Made by a program: the position numbers and the translations under genes | Part shown: one piece after another, positions 45,595 to 56,765 of the stretch | How the letters are laid out: each line of letters starts with the position of its first letter | Position numbering within the stretch: the first letter of the stretch is position 1 | Assembly: GCA_033239125.1 (NCBI GenBank) | Contig: BSWB01000001.1 | Location: 61,175,416-61,239,415, forward strand | Source of the DNA: Fagopyrum homotropicum | Taxonomy: Eukaryota; Streptophyta; Magnoliopsida; Caryophyllales; Polygonaceae | Direction of reading: 5' to 3' | Length of the DNA: 64,000 bases | The notes under the pieces: generated by a model | Told to the model about the DNA's origin: nothing | Databases searched by the model: none | Seen by the model: the letters and a program-made list of their open reading frames with translations, nothing else

Positions 45595-47413
45595 TGTTAC
45601 GTCTAGGAATAGATGCACAAAAGTTTTACAATTTATAAACTCGATATATTTCTCCTAACTCCTAGCAAACCCGCAATGTACGGGACGTTTTGTAGTATGG
45701 ATAGTATTCCGAGGTCGAACACAAAGACTGAGGTGAGATTGAATCGATTAGTGACTAAGTTTAGTGAAGATCTAGGTTAAGAAAAGAGAAAGAAATAAAG
45801 AAACGAAAATCTCAATGTTTTTGGTTTGGTTTTTATGGTGATCAATCAAAGATCACAAATCATGCAAAATAAGCAATCAACTAAGCTAACAAATCAACAC
45901 AAGCAAACAAGCTAAGGACGAGATGTGAGATCAAAGAGAGAAAAGCGGATTCTAGGGGTTGGAAATTCCGGTTATGGCATTGGACTCAAGCTATCTAATC
46001 ATTCTTTGGATTAATTATAATATGTTGGGAGTGAATGTTTCTAGATTGGGATCAATCACCGGGTAGGTCTCATGGTCCACTAGTCCGTTCCTAAGGTCTC
46101 ATCACCGGGTAAGTCTCAAAGAGCCTAAGGATAGGAATTCTACACAAACCGGATGGAATTCTAGGGATCCAGCCTTTCTTTACCGGGTAAGTCTCGGAAA
46201 GGCAAGTCCTAAACACCTATCCTAGCACACTCAGTCCAATAGCGGCTTGTGAGACTCACTACTACCTAGAGTTTGTCATCTTTGATATCTAAGAGCAAGA
46301 ATCACCGGGTAGGTCTCTTCTAACACTTAGTTGCTAACACTAGGTCACCCTAGGATAGATTTAACTCAACAAACACTGGGATTTCAACATTCTAACATTC
46401 TAGAACTTAGACTCATCAAATCAAACACATCAGGCAAACCACGGGCTGTTCATCTACTTCCACGGCCGTGGACTGGCAAGAACAAACCGTGGACTCCAAC
46501 AGTGGCTCTGTTCAAGTAAATGAATCATCCAAAGGCAAATCTAAGTCCATCCTATCATAGTCCAGCCATAACCCTCCTTTCCTTACCCTAGAATCGCATC
46601 TATTTAGCCAACAACATACATCATCACAATCGAAATCATCAAACATAAAATCATGGCTTCCATTTGCAAGATAATGAAGAAAAAGAGATGAACAAGTGAA
46701 TCAAGTAAAACCAAGCTGAATATGAGATTAGAAAGACTCACAACCCTTCAAAAGAAGGTTTAATCGATTCTCACAACCCTAGAAAACGATTCCGATAATC
46801 TTCACTCTAAAATCTATCAAAGGTTAACAATGGTGTCTTCTTCTCTTCTTCTCCAATGGATCTTTTCTCCTCCTCCCAATGGTAGCTCTCCTCCAAGCTT
46901 CCTCTTGAGAGAATCTTCTTGTTGAGAGTATGGGAGAGAATGGTGGTGAGGGGTCTTGGATGATTGGGATTGGATGCCTTCTCTCAGGCTTGCAGGACCA
47001 CTTTTATACTACAACTTTGCTAGAGTCGGCCATGAGATCGTGGCATAACTGTCACAACCGTCTGGCAAAAACCACGGTCAGGTTCCACGCCCGTGGAAGT
47101 GCCAGTGACCGTGGTTTTGGTGCCTCAGCTTACTTTGGATCATTGAGTCACGATTTGGTGCATGGCTTGCACCAACAAGGTCCCATGGGTCTTCCTTAGC
47201 CTCTAGCTTGCATCCCAATGAGTCCGAAGGTGTGTCATCTTGATGAACGATCCTCAAATGTATCGATTAAGCTCCTAAATCTCCCAAAATACCTACAAAG
47301 CAATGCAAAAGTCCGTGTAGACGTCTATCTCGACAAAATACGTGGATTGAGTGCAAACGTCGTGAACTAGTGCTAAACTATGCATGAATGAGTGAAAAAT
47401 CTATCTAAATGAT
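45595..47413 (-). repeat. Element B 5' LTR (outer end truncated)
   Basis: Matches the left LTR from TGTTACGTC to CTATCTAAATGAT and then breaks off into unrelated sequence. The palindrome copies are at 46459-46472 and about 47083-47098, and TATA is on the minus strand at 47008-47002. Confidence 0.92.
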
Positions 47414-47774
47414 GAAAGTAGGTAACCATCTAAAATCGTCTTGGACATAGATAAACAAAGACCGTGCTTTCCAACGCACATAACTCTCAATCCAACGCTT
47501 CGGCGAGTATAGGAAAGCCCATTAAAAACTTGGAGATCAGGAAAAGACCAAGAAAAATCATCTCTTCAGTTTAAAAGGTACAAAGAACGGAACTTTCTGC
47601 AATGATTAGAAATCCTCGAAGCTTTGATACACCGGTACTCTCAAAACCATGTTCTTTTTAATAAATCCAAAAACAAACTTCGCTTTCGGTTCTTCATTTG
47701 TTTAATCTAAAATAATAAAAAACACCACTTCTTTTGAAGATTTTCAAAATATAGGAATAAAACGCTTTGAAAAG
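47414..47774. other. Unassigned DNA between elements B and C
   Basis: A 361-bp stretch between the broken outer end of the B LTR and the TG start of the C LTR. No gene or repeat was recognised. It may be host DNA or a piece of another element. Confidence 0.5.
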
Positions 47775-49533
47775 TGTTCGCTCCAAATGGTGTGGTGTGT
47801 GCAAGCTTTAAATTTATATCCCAAGAAATATGCTTAAAACAAGGATGCGAACCCGCAGTGTACGGATCAATTATAGTAAAAAGCAAGAATTCCGGGGTGT
47901 CGATCTCAGGGACTTAGGTGAAACCTAAGCAAGTATAGGTTGTCAATGCAACTAATAACCACAAAAGCGATTAAAGCAATCAAAAGATGATAATAAGGTC
48001 AAATAAGGGGAAAATGTAAATTCCAGGGATTAAAGCATCTAGTTGTGGTTCCAATTCAAGATCTCAAGATAAGAGGACAAAGTTGAGATTTTGCTAAGGG
48101 AAGGTGTTTCTAAAGTGGGAATAGATTACCGGGTAAGTCTCACTACTCACTATCCCAAACCAAAGTTCCTATCACCGGGTAAGTCTCAAGGTACTAAGGA
48201 AAATAACTATAATCTCAAACCAACATACCAACTAAGGGAATAGAATCAACCTTTACCGGGTAAGTCTCAGGCTAACTCACAAAGATGGGATGAAGGCACA
48301 CTCAAACCCTAATAAAGGATAAACCTTTATTACCTACACTTATAATTATGGGTAAGCAAACAAAGGAATTACCGGGTAAGTCGCATCCTAGGCTTGCATT
48401 GAACCAGGAAAGGTGTAATAAGAATAGGATTTAGCAAACTCTAACACTTAACTCTCAATTTCGGATCAGAAAAGGTCACCTCGGTCAGTCAAGTTCCACC
48501 CCGGTCGAGATGTTCATCGACTGAGCGATGTACTCTGGGGTTAAGGTTAAAGGCTCGAGCTTTCAGGGTCCTACTGGGATTAAGATTATTCTATCATCGT
48601 CTTTCCCACAACTTTCAGCCAATCACCCTAGAATCGCACAAGGAATTTAGCCACTCATCATCATGATAACAATAATAAAAAATATGAGAAGAGAATGAAT
48701 ATTTGAACACAAAAACCTTAAGAACAAGGCTTCAATAACTGAATCAAATAATCACAAATTACCTTTCCTTGAATCACAAATCACACAAGACAAATAAACC
48801 AAAAGGAATTTAAAAGAATCTTACAAACTCCTTCAAAAGCTATCTCAAAGCTATGAAACACCCTTCCTTCAATCTTCAAAACTTCCTTCAAACTTCCAGA
48901 AAATATCCCTAACTGCAGCTTCTTCAATCTCCAAGCATGTAGTGATGTTGAATTATGGAAAATCCAGCCCTTTTTATAGGAGAAATTATCTTCCAAAGAT
49001 AATAATATAATAAAAAGATAATTTCCTATAAAATATATTATATCTCCAAAATAAATCTCCCAAATATATGATCTTCCTTCCAGAAATCCAGTCAAAAAAT
49101 ATAAGATATCTTCCTTCCAAAAATAAAAGATCTCAGCCAAAAGATATGATCTCGCCGGCGCCAGGGTGTTCGCCTCGGTCGGGACGCTCCTCAAGATCAC
49201 CTCGGTCGAGGTGACACTGTAGCTGACCGAGGTGAATCTTAGCTGAATGTGAAATCTCTCAAATCTGGTCCAAAGTAAATCTTCTTTATTAATTCCATGT
49301 TTCCTGAGTTCTCTTTAAGCTCCAGAATGTAGCTCCTATGACTCCTTTGCTCCTTTTTAGTCCAAAACGTGCCATTTTACCTACGACTACAACGAAACTT
49401 GGTGTAGACCTCGATTCCCGTAAAGGTAGATAAAACGACAATATAATCACATAATATACATCCATACATGCAGTTTATTGAAGATAAAACGTTTAAACAA
49501 GTCCCAAAATATAGACTATAATACATGCTATCA
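47775..49533 (-). repeat. Element C 3' LTR
   Basis: TGTTCGCTCCAAATGG to CATGCTATCA on plus. It has four GGGTAAGTCTC-type motifs (48126, 48172, 48253, 48369), a module near 48470-48530 and a strong one at 49173-49234 with palindrome TCACCTCGGTCGAGGTGA (49197-49214), about 219 bp upstream of the TATA box (minus, 48978-48971). Confidence 0.85.
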
Positions 49534-50997
49534 AAATACCCCATACTTATTCCTTGCTTGTCCCCAAACAAGTTTCAAATCTTAAGTACAAGATAGAATG
49601 GATTACAAGTCATAAAGATCAATGATAAGTATTTCAAAACATTTTTGGTGGTGTGCTCCACTCATAGATCACTCTAAGAGAATGCTTCATGACAATTAAA
49701 ATCAAAATATGATCAAAACATTTTTATAAATATAAGAAAGTTGTTCATCTTTGCATAAAATCATAGAATGCATAATAAATCATAATTATCGAAATTAATC
49801 ATGTATAATCCAGTTTAAACCACCAAGTCAATCAACAAGCTCGAGGTCTCAAGGGATTTTCAAAAGAAGGTCAAGAAACGTGTGAGAGTGGGATGTATAT
49901 AGGGAATGTGGTGCTAGAATCCGGGAAAAGGATCTTCACTTCACTTGCTTTGAATTTCAACATCTTCCACCAATAAGCTTTGCTTATTTACTTTTTTTAC
50001 TTTTTGGGATGCATGGACAGAGGTGCACAATAACCGAAGCCTAGGAGATCAGCAATCATCAATTTCTCGAGATGCCTCAAACCCTTGATATACATACCAT
50101 GACCCCTTAGGAATATCTCTCAATCTAACTTTGGCAAGACATAAACACCCGGTTATGTGAATGGTGCCGAGTTACTCATCATCATGATTGACTTCCCCAA
50201 ACCTATTTGTTTCTTTCTAAACTTCCAGCCAACATCTCAACTTTTCTTTCACTTGCTTTTCTTCGTTTGCTTCCAAATTCCCGGATAGGTAAAGGAAGAC
50301 AAATATGTATCTGAGGGGCTAAGCATGATCAAGAAGGAGAAGAGAAGAGAATGAATTGCCTTAATCATCCCAGGAAGAAAGTGAGAGGACACATCATCTG
50401 GTGTCAACCTTCAAATTCAACATAATTTGGATAAAAACAAAGTATTAACCATGCCAAAATTTCAAACAAAGCATTTAGCACCTTAAACATATCATAAAAC
50501 CTTTCAAACATATAAAGATTTCAAAACCAATCTGCAAACAAAATCATCACTGAGGTCATATCCAGAAAAGAAGCACAAAAATCGTTTTGAAAATTTTCTC
50601 AGTTAAACCGCCTCGGTCGAGGTGTTCTATGTCAACCGAGGTACTTGACCTCGTTTGGCTAGAATCATCCCGGTCGAGGTCATAAATTTTTTTTTTAACC
50701 AGTTTTTGACGTTTTTCTCAATCAAATAACTTGTATGCATGCATGTAATCTCTGATAAGCACATAGAGCATAAAGAAAGATCATAAATAACAAGTCTAGT
50801 CATACAAGCATACATAATGTCGAATAATACACATTAATACCCCATACTTGGGACACATTGTCCCAATGGGTCAAAATAAATATAAAAACAGGAGAACTCA
50901 CCGGACATGCTGAACTGCGTAATAAATAAAGAAAAGATAATCCATGCAAGCTCTAGTCCTGATCCGCTGGAGGTGGTGGTGGATACGGGACAAAAGG

Positions 50998-51470
50998 CTA
51001 CTGAGATGGGTCAAACGGATAACCCATGGTATGATGGAACTGTATCTCCATCATCCTGTGCTGGTAATGCTGGCTCTCCCTCATCTCCAGTGACAGGGCG
51101 GCGTAAGAGTCGATCATCTGGTCCGTCAACTCGTCAATCCGTCGGTGAGCAACGGGATCTCTCTGTCTGCGGACTCTACGCCTAGCAGGACGTGCTGGTG
51201 CTGCAACTGCCTCCTCCTTTGTAGCCTCGTCGTCTAAGTCGACAACTGGCACACTGGGGATGGCAGTATCTATACCTGTCTCCATGGTAGCACTGTCATC
51301 ATCATACTCCTCCTCCACCTGAGCTGGTGCAGCATCTCTAGCATCCTCTATGTTGGGCAACCACGCAGAAGACTAGTACTGATAATCGAAGGTTGTAAAC
51401 TGATTTGACCATGGAATACCCTGAGGGGCAGTCTGCTCCCAAGGCATCGCCACGTACGGTGTATGATAGG
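50998..51470 (-). pseudogene. Element C post-pol reading frame, unknown function
   Basis: The minus strand reads ITYHTPYVAMPWEQTAPQG near the D junction, then a TAG at about 51376, then WLPNIEDARDAAPAQVEEEY with an acidic stretch and RPARRRVRRQRDPVAHRRID, ending ...HHTMGYPFDPSQ and a stop. It lies between where pol would be and the 3' non-coding region, the position of env-like frames in Athila. No signal peptide or membrane helix is visible in the part present, so I do not call it env. It is interrupted by the stop and by the D insertion. Confidence 0.5.
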
Positions 51471-53010
51471 TGATGGAATCACTATCATTTAGGTTAGTTT
51501 TTAGAGTCTTTTTTATCACATTAGTGTCGGTTTATGCTACTAACTCCTTGATCCAGAAGAAGAAGACTAAAAGAAGATAAAAGAGGAGTTTTAACACTTG
51601 GGAGCTGAAGACCATTCACGAAGCAAAGCTTCTGTTGCCTCACCGCCCCCGTGGAGCAGTGTCACCGCCCCTGCGGGTGTCACCACGTTCCGGAAGCGCA
51701 ACATGCGCCTTCGCCAACATGCGCCTTCGCCAGCGCCAGGAACGAAGACTGTCGCCGCCCCTGCGCCACTCCTTGGCGCCCCTGCGCCACTCCTTGGCGC
51801 CCCTGCGGAGACTTATCCTGAAGAAGCGAAGACCGGCGCCCTTGCACCTCTACCTGCGTCTCACCCTGTGGAACTGTGAAGCTGAAGAGTCAGTGTTACC
51901 CCCCTGCGTTGACACTGGGCCGCCCCTACGGCTCGGCATCTGAAGCGTTAGAAAGTTGAAGAGTCAAACGTTTGAAGATCATTAATGATCGGCCCCTGCG
52001 GAACTGCCAGGCCGCCCTTGCGGCCACGAAGAAGATCAAACGTTTTTGCCTGAACCACCCCTGCGGATCTGAAGGCCGCCCCTGCGGTTCAGCGACAAAG
52101 ACTTTAGTCCGGCTGTTTACACCACCTTTATGGCATTAAAGGTGGTTGTTTTGGCCGGCCATTTACTCCCATTTAGTGTCATTTGTAGTATAAATAGACC
52201 CATGGTTGATTGCTAGAATGATCCATCATTTTCCCACTTTTATTCTCTCTTGCTTCCTTTGTAATGAGCTTCTAGTCCTTGCTACATTGAGTTGGTTTGA
52301 AGCTGCATTATTACTTTGGTTGTAAGTTTCTTTTTAATATAAGTTTTATTTAGTAATGTTTTGTGTTTCTTGAGCTTCATTTATCTAAATTGCATATTTT
52401 CATTATCACTTAAGATTGATCACCTTAGGTTCTAAGTGCATGCAAAGAACTAGGATTAATAGATTCCGGGTTCGGGTCTTTAGTCTAGTAGTAACCTTTA
52501 AGTAATAACGGGTTGTAATTGCTTGAAGGAAAAGAAACACAAATATAAAGATTAGTTTAACGGTTTTAATCTTCTCTATATATCCCTTAGTCTTTGTTTG
52601 AAAGCTAACTTGTGACTTGTTCTTGTAGGTTTACGGAACACTAACTTGTTAAGTTGTGTGGATGCCGGTTGGCTCAACACATACATATGATCAAGACGGG
52701 AACATTACTTGAAAACTTGTAAAAAGGAACTCACCAAAGTAGTAACCGCATGCTAAGAATCAACCTAGTGTAGATTCACTCATCATCGTCATATCAATCT
52801 CATTTACTTACTTTTTAGTTTTGTGTGCATCAATTCATCCAAACCCCCCCCCCCTTTCTTACCTTGTTCTATAATCAATAAATGAATTTAATAAAAATAT
52901 CATAAACTCTCTTGGGTTCGACCCTTACTTAATCGCTATACTTGTTTTAGTGTTGAGTTCGGAAATTACTTTGAATGGATATAAACGACCTAAGGAAATA
53001 TCCTCGTTCA
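51471..53010 (+). repeat. Element D 5' LTR
   Basis: Starts about TGATGGAATCACT (51471) and ends ...CTCGTTCA before the primer site. U3 (51640-52090) is GC-rich and carries about ten variants of CCGCCCCTGCGG (perfect at 51665-51676 and 52076-52087). TATAAATA lies at 52189-52196, about 100 bp after the last motif. The four GGGTAAGTCTC-type motifs of A/B/C/G are not found. A C-homopolymer run occurs near 52845. Confidence 0.7.
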
Positions 53011-53015
53011 AATTT

Positions 53016-53033
53016 TGGCGCCGTTGCCGGGGA
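53016..53033 (+). other. Element D primer-binding site (tRNA-Asp type)
   Basis: TGGCGCCGTTGCCGGGGA, identical to that of element A, five bases after the inferred LTR end. Confidence 0.9.
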
Positions 53034-53089
53034 GTTTAGTTTTATTTTTATTTTATTGTTATTATTGATTATTGGTTTGGACCATTTTT

Positions 53090-54178
53090 ATGGTTCAAAC
53101 CCGTGCTACTAACTCCGGCTTTGTTCCCTTTGATCCAGAAATTGAGAGGACACACATCCCGCAACGTAGACAACAACAACTCCAACAAGAAATGGCTGAG
53201 CGTACTCTTCGTCAACTCACTCCGCCGACTTTGGCTCAACACCCTCTTGCGGTTACTATACCCGCATTAGGAGAAGGAATCAACTTTGAGCTCAAGCCGG
53301 GTCTCATTCACTTGCTCCCATCTTTTCATGGGTTAAGTGGTGAAGACCCTATCAAGCACCTTGAGAAGTTCCATACCGTGTGTATGAGCATGAAGCCGGC
53401 CAACATTACCGAAGAACAAATCAAGATGAGGGCATTCGGTTTAACACTCAAAGATGCAGCGGATGATTGGTATTACCACCTTCCATCCGGGAGCATCGAC
53501 ACTTGGGAGAATCTCCACAAGGCGTTTTTGGAGAAATACTTCCCAACCAAGAAGGCCAATAGCTTAAAGAAAGCTATAAGCAACATCGAGCAAGAGGCGG
53601 ATGAGACTCTTTATGAGTACTTTGAGCGGCTTGCCCGCCTCCGATCCAGCTGTCCTTTCCATGGATATTCAACTCAGGATCTAGTCTTGTACTTGTACAA
53701 TGGCTTGCTTGACACCAAAAGGAGGATCGTCGATGCGGCTTGTGGAGGTAATATTCTTAACTCTACTCCTGACCTTGCTTTTGAAAAGATACAGGAACTA
53801 GCGGAAGGAACCCGAAACTTTGGAAGGACTTCTTCTAAGAGAGGTGTTCATGCTGTGAATTCCGGGAAGAGTGAGATCTCCAATGAGCTTGCGGAACTGA
53901 AGGAAATGGTGAAGAGATTAACACTTATGGGAACCCCACAACAGCTTTATGCTGACCCATATCACCCCACTGACATGTGTCCCCAAGTCCAGGATGACGA
54001 TGCAGAGGTGAATGCAGCAGGTTATGGACAGCCACAACAGCAAAGGCCTAGGAACGATCCTTATGCACATAATTTCATGCCAAACTGGCGTGATCAACAT
54101 AATTATCGTTGGAGGGATCAACAAAACGAACAACAGCGGCCTCGACAAGGTAAGTATCAATCAACTAAGGATATGTTG
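53090..54178 (+). pseudogene. Element D gag, N-terminal part
   Basis: The ATG at 53090 begins MVQTRATNSGFVPFDPEIER. The gag domain runs from about residue 80 to 200: KMRAFGLTLKDAADDWYYHL, WENLHKAFLEKYFPTKKANS, YFERLARLRSSCPFHGYS. It then has a Gln-rich region (QPQQQRPRNDPYAHNFMPNW). The frame enters the LTR of element E at 54179 and stops there. Its continuation LQVLTKHFATHVQTTESSIK is found after E. Confidence 0.85.
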
Positions 54179-55592
54179 TGTTGGAGATTTGGGCTAAGTC
54201 TTCATTGTAACCGTTGAGCTTGTCTTGAGACAAGGTGCAATGAGTTGTTCACATGTGTGTCACTATGGTCCGGGTTGCGGGAGGCAAGCCAAGTGACCGG
54301 CACTAAGAACAACTAGTATTATAAGGGGAGTCGAATCAAAGCAAGGTGATTCACGACAAGGTCAACTTGTGCTAGCTTTTAGAAGGCCGACGTTTGGGGC
54401 CTTTTAGCCACATTTTATTGGCACACCTTTGGTTCTTAGGCCTTATATTGGCTAAAGAATATGTGGTTAAAAACTGGGAGCAATCCAAGCTCAAATGCTT
54501 AGTGAATGTCAATGAAGCAGCTAGTGAGCTTCTTAAGGAGCTACACTAGCTTGAGCTAAGATATTGAGTATTTGAGGATCTTGGAGCTTACCCTAGCTAT
54601 ATTAAAGTTAATGAAGCTCATTGGAAGTGTTTGGACCAAGAAAAATAAGCTAGCTCTAAGCTAGCTCCGGGGAGCGATTTTGGGCTCCCTATGTGGGCCT
54701 CGGGCCTCGGGCTTTCTAGGGCTTCAAGGCCCATCTTCCAAGTAACTTCCAAGTAACTTTCATAACCGATTTTAACCGCTTTTAACTCCCCAAAACCGTG
54801 GCCCCCTATGCCTATAAAAGGGAGAGCCATTTGTACTTGATTAGACATTCGTTTTTGCAACAATAAAGCTTCTAGTTCCATTGTATTGACATTGGATAGG
54901 CCTTCTTATAAGCTTGTTTGCAAAACTCGAAAGACCAATATAGTTCCTTTGTATTGACAAAGGATAGGCATCCATCTTAGTTTGGCTTTGTATTGACAAA
55001 ACCTAGGAATACCCTTTCTACAAAGTAAGACAAGTAAGTCTCTTACTTAGTCTTTGTAACGTGTAACGTTTTATCCCACTAAGGTATTTGGAAATTCCCG
55101 GTGTAGGGGAGAATACACTTAGAAGGAAAATTCATTTATGAATGACTCATTACATTATTCAAGTCAATGGTTTTAACATATAACAATCGGTTTATAAGAC
55201 GTGTAATTGAACTTAACTTCTATTAGAGTTTTGTCTACTCCTTTTGGAGATTACAAACTCTTGCTTGAGTTTTGTCTACTCCTTTGGAGACTACAAACTC
55301 TTGATTGAGTTTTGTCTACTCTTTTGTGGAGATTACAAACTCTTGGTTGAGTTTTGTCTACTCCTTTGGAGACTATAAACTCTTGATTGGGTTTTGTCTA
55401 CTCCTTTGCGGAGATTACAAACTCTTGATTGGGTTTTGTCTACTCCTTTGTGGAGATTACACACCCTTGGTTAATAACTAGTTTTTAGTTCAAGATAATT
55501 ATATTAATTTATTTGGCAATTTGGAGAACCGTCTACTCACATAAGTGAGACTACGGCCCTTTGGTCTAAAACCGGACACCGAAAATCCAACA
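54179..55592 (+). repeat. Element E 5' LTR with tandem inverted-repeat units
   Basis: TGTTGGAG to ATCCAACA. TATAAAAG at 54813-54820. From about 55226 to 55475 six units of about 40 bp repeat GAGTTTTGTCTACTCC then GGAGACTACAAACTC, each an imperfect hairpin, followed by another hairpin CCGTCTACTCAC/GTGAGACTACGG at about 55530-55557. AATACACTTAGAAG at 55112-55125 is complementary to the sequence just after the LTR. Confidence 0.9.
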
Positions 55593-55645
55593 ATCTTCTA
55601 AGTGTATTTATTGTTAATTGTTTTATAGGATTGGATTGATCAATA

Positions 55646-56765
55646 ATGAGTAAGACGTTAATGACAGAAATGACTTCTCGTTTTGGGAAGTTGGATAAGT
55701 TTGAGGGTGTAGACTTTAGGAGGTGGCAAAAGAAAATGCACTTCCTCTTGACTACACTAAAAGTCGCTTATGTACTCACTACACCTAGACCGGCCGAGCC
55801 GGTTGATGATATGGTAGAGGAGATAGAGGCTGTCCAACGAAGGAGCAAATGGGATAATGATGACTACATATGTCGTGGTCATATTCTCAATGGCATGAGT
55901 GATGCATTGTTTGATGTCTACCAAAGTGTAAAGTCATCAACATCAATGTGGGATCAACTGGAGTCTAAGTACATGGCGGAGGATGCTTCATCTCGCAAAT
56001 TCTTAGTCTCGGATTTTAACTCATAAAATGGTGGACTCAAGGCCGGTAATGGAACAATACAATGAATTGATCCGGATTCTTGGAAGGTTCACTCAACATG
56101 CCATGCATATGGATGAGGCCATTGCGGTTTCGTCTATAATGGATAAGCTCCCCCCTTCGTGGAAGGACTTCCGCCATGTGCTAAAGCACAAGAAGGAAGA
56201 ACTCACGTTGGTGGAACTTGGCTCTCACCTTCAATTTGAACAAGGCCTTAGGGCACAAGAAGGGGGACTCAAGAAGGAAGACAAAACTTCTACTTCCTAC
56301 GAGGCCAACATGATGGATGGCAAGGGAAAAAGGAAGAGGTTCAAAGGAAAGGACAAAGGCAAGGACAAGGGAAATAAGTCTAAGAAGTCCAAAAAGGATA
56401 ATGTTGGCAAGAAAGCAAAAGGTTCTTGTTGGAAGTGTGGCAAGACTGGCCACTTCAAGCGGGATTGCAAGGTTAAGGACGATGGATCCAAGGGTGGAGG
56501 CCAAAGTGGCCAAAACCCATTAAACCAAGGTGACTCACTTATGAGTCTTGATTCTAACTTTGATATATATTCTGATTTGAATTATGTGTCATTGACTTTT
56601 GAATGTTGGTCCATGCAGGATGATGACCTTGGATGGTGGGTGGACTCGGGTGCAACAACTCATGTTTGCAAAGATCGGCGTTGGTTCAAGACATACGCTG
56701 TTGCAAACGATGGAGCACTCATACATATGGGAAATGAGTCTACCACCCCCGTTCTAGGAAGATGA
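55646..56765 (+). pseudogene. Element E gag and protease
   Basis: The first ATG is at 55646 (MSKTLMTEMTSRFGKLDKFE). Gag (FRRWQKKMHFLLTTLKVAYV, LESKYMAEDASSRKFLVSDF) is followed by a TAA at 56023 caused by a frame change, and gag resumes in another frame from 56028 (MEQYNELIRILGRF, IMDKLPPSWKDFRHVLKHKK). A Lys-rich region leads to the zinc knuckle CWKCGKTGHFKRDC (56430-56470). The protease motif WWVDSGATTHVC is at about 56635. TGA at 56763-56765 ends the frame. Normally gag packages the RNA and the protease trims the polyprotein. Confidence 0.85.

Larger units (their letters stand above)
36174..47413 (-). mobile_element. Element B: Athila/Tat-type element, 5' LTR end lost
   Basis: Inverted relative of A. 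Left (3') LTR 36174-38024, 1,851 bp; right (5') LTR 45595-47413. The right LTR stops about 32 bp short of the end seen in the left LTR, so the outer end was deleted and no target-site duplication can be checked. Primer-binding site TCCCTGGCAACGGCGCCA (plus strand, 45571-45588) differs from the tRNA-Asp consensus by one base. Proteins are near identical to those of A, but the LTRs are clearly diverged. The two B LTRs differ at roughly 28 positions by my count (about 1.5%), so B is probably older than A. A TAG in gag, a one-base frameshift in the protease and a TAA in integrase disable it. Confidence 0.9.
47775..51470 (-). mobile_element. Element C: 3' half of a third Athila/Tat-type element
   Basis: 3' LTR at 47775-49533, polypurine tract (49534-49550, AAGTATGGGGTATTT on minus) and about 1.9 kb of interior, cut at about 51470 by element D. 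The rest (gag, pol and 5' LTR) is not seen in the window and may lie beyond D. The LTR is closest to solo LTR G. The interior has the dyad ACATTGTCCCAATGGG (50855-50870) and a CCTCGGTCGAGG module (50611-50690). Confidence 0.8.
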
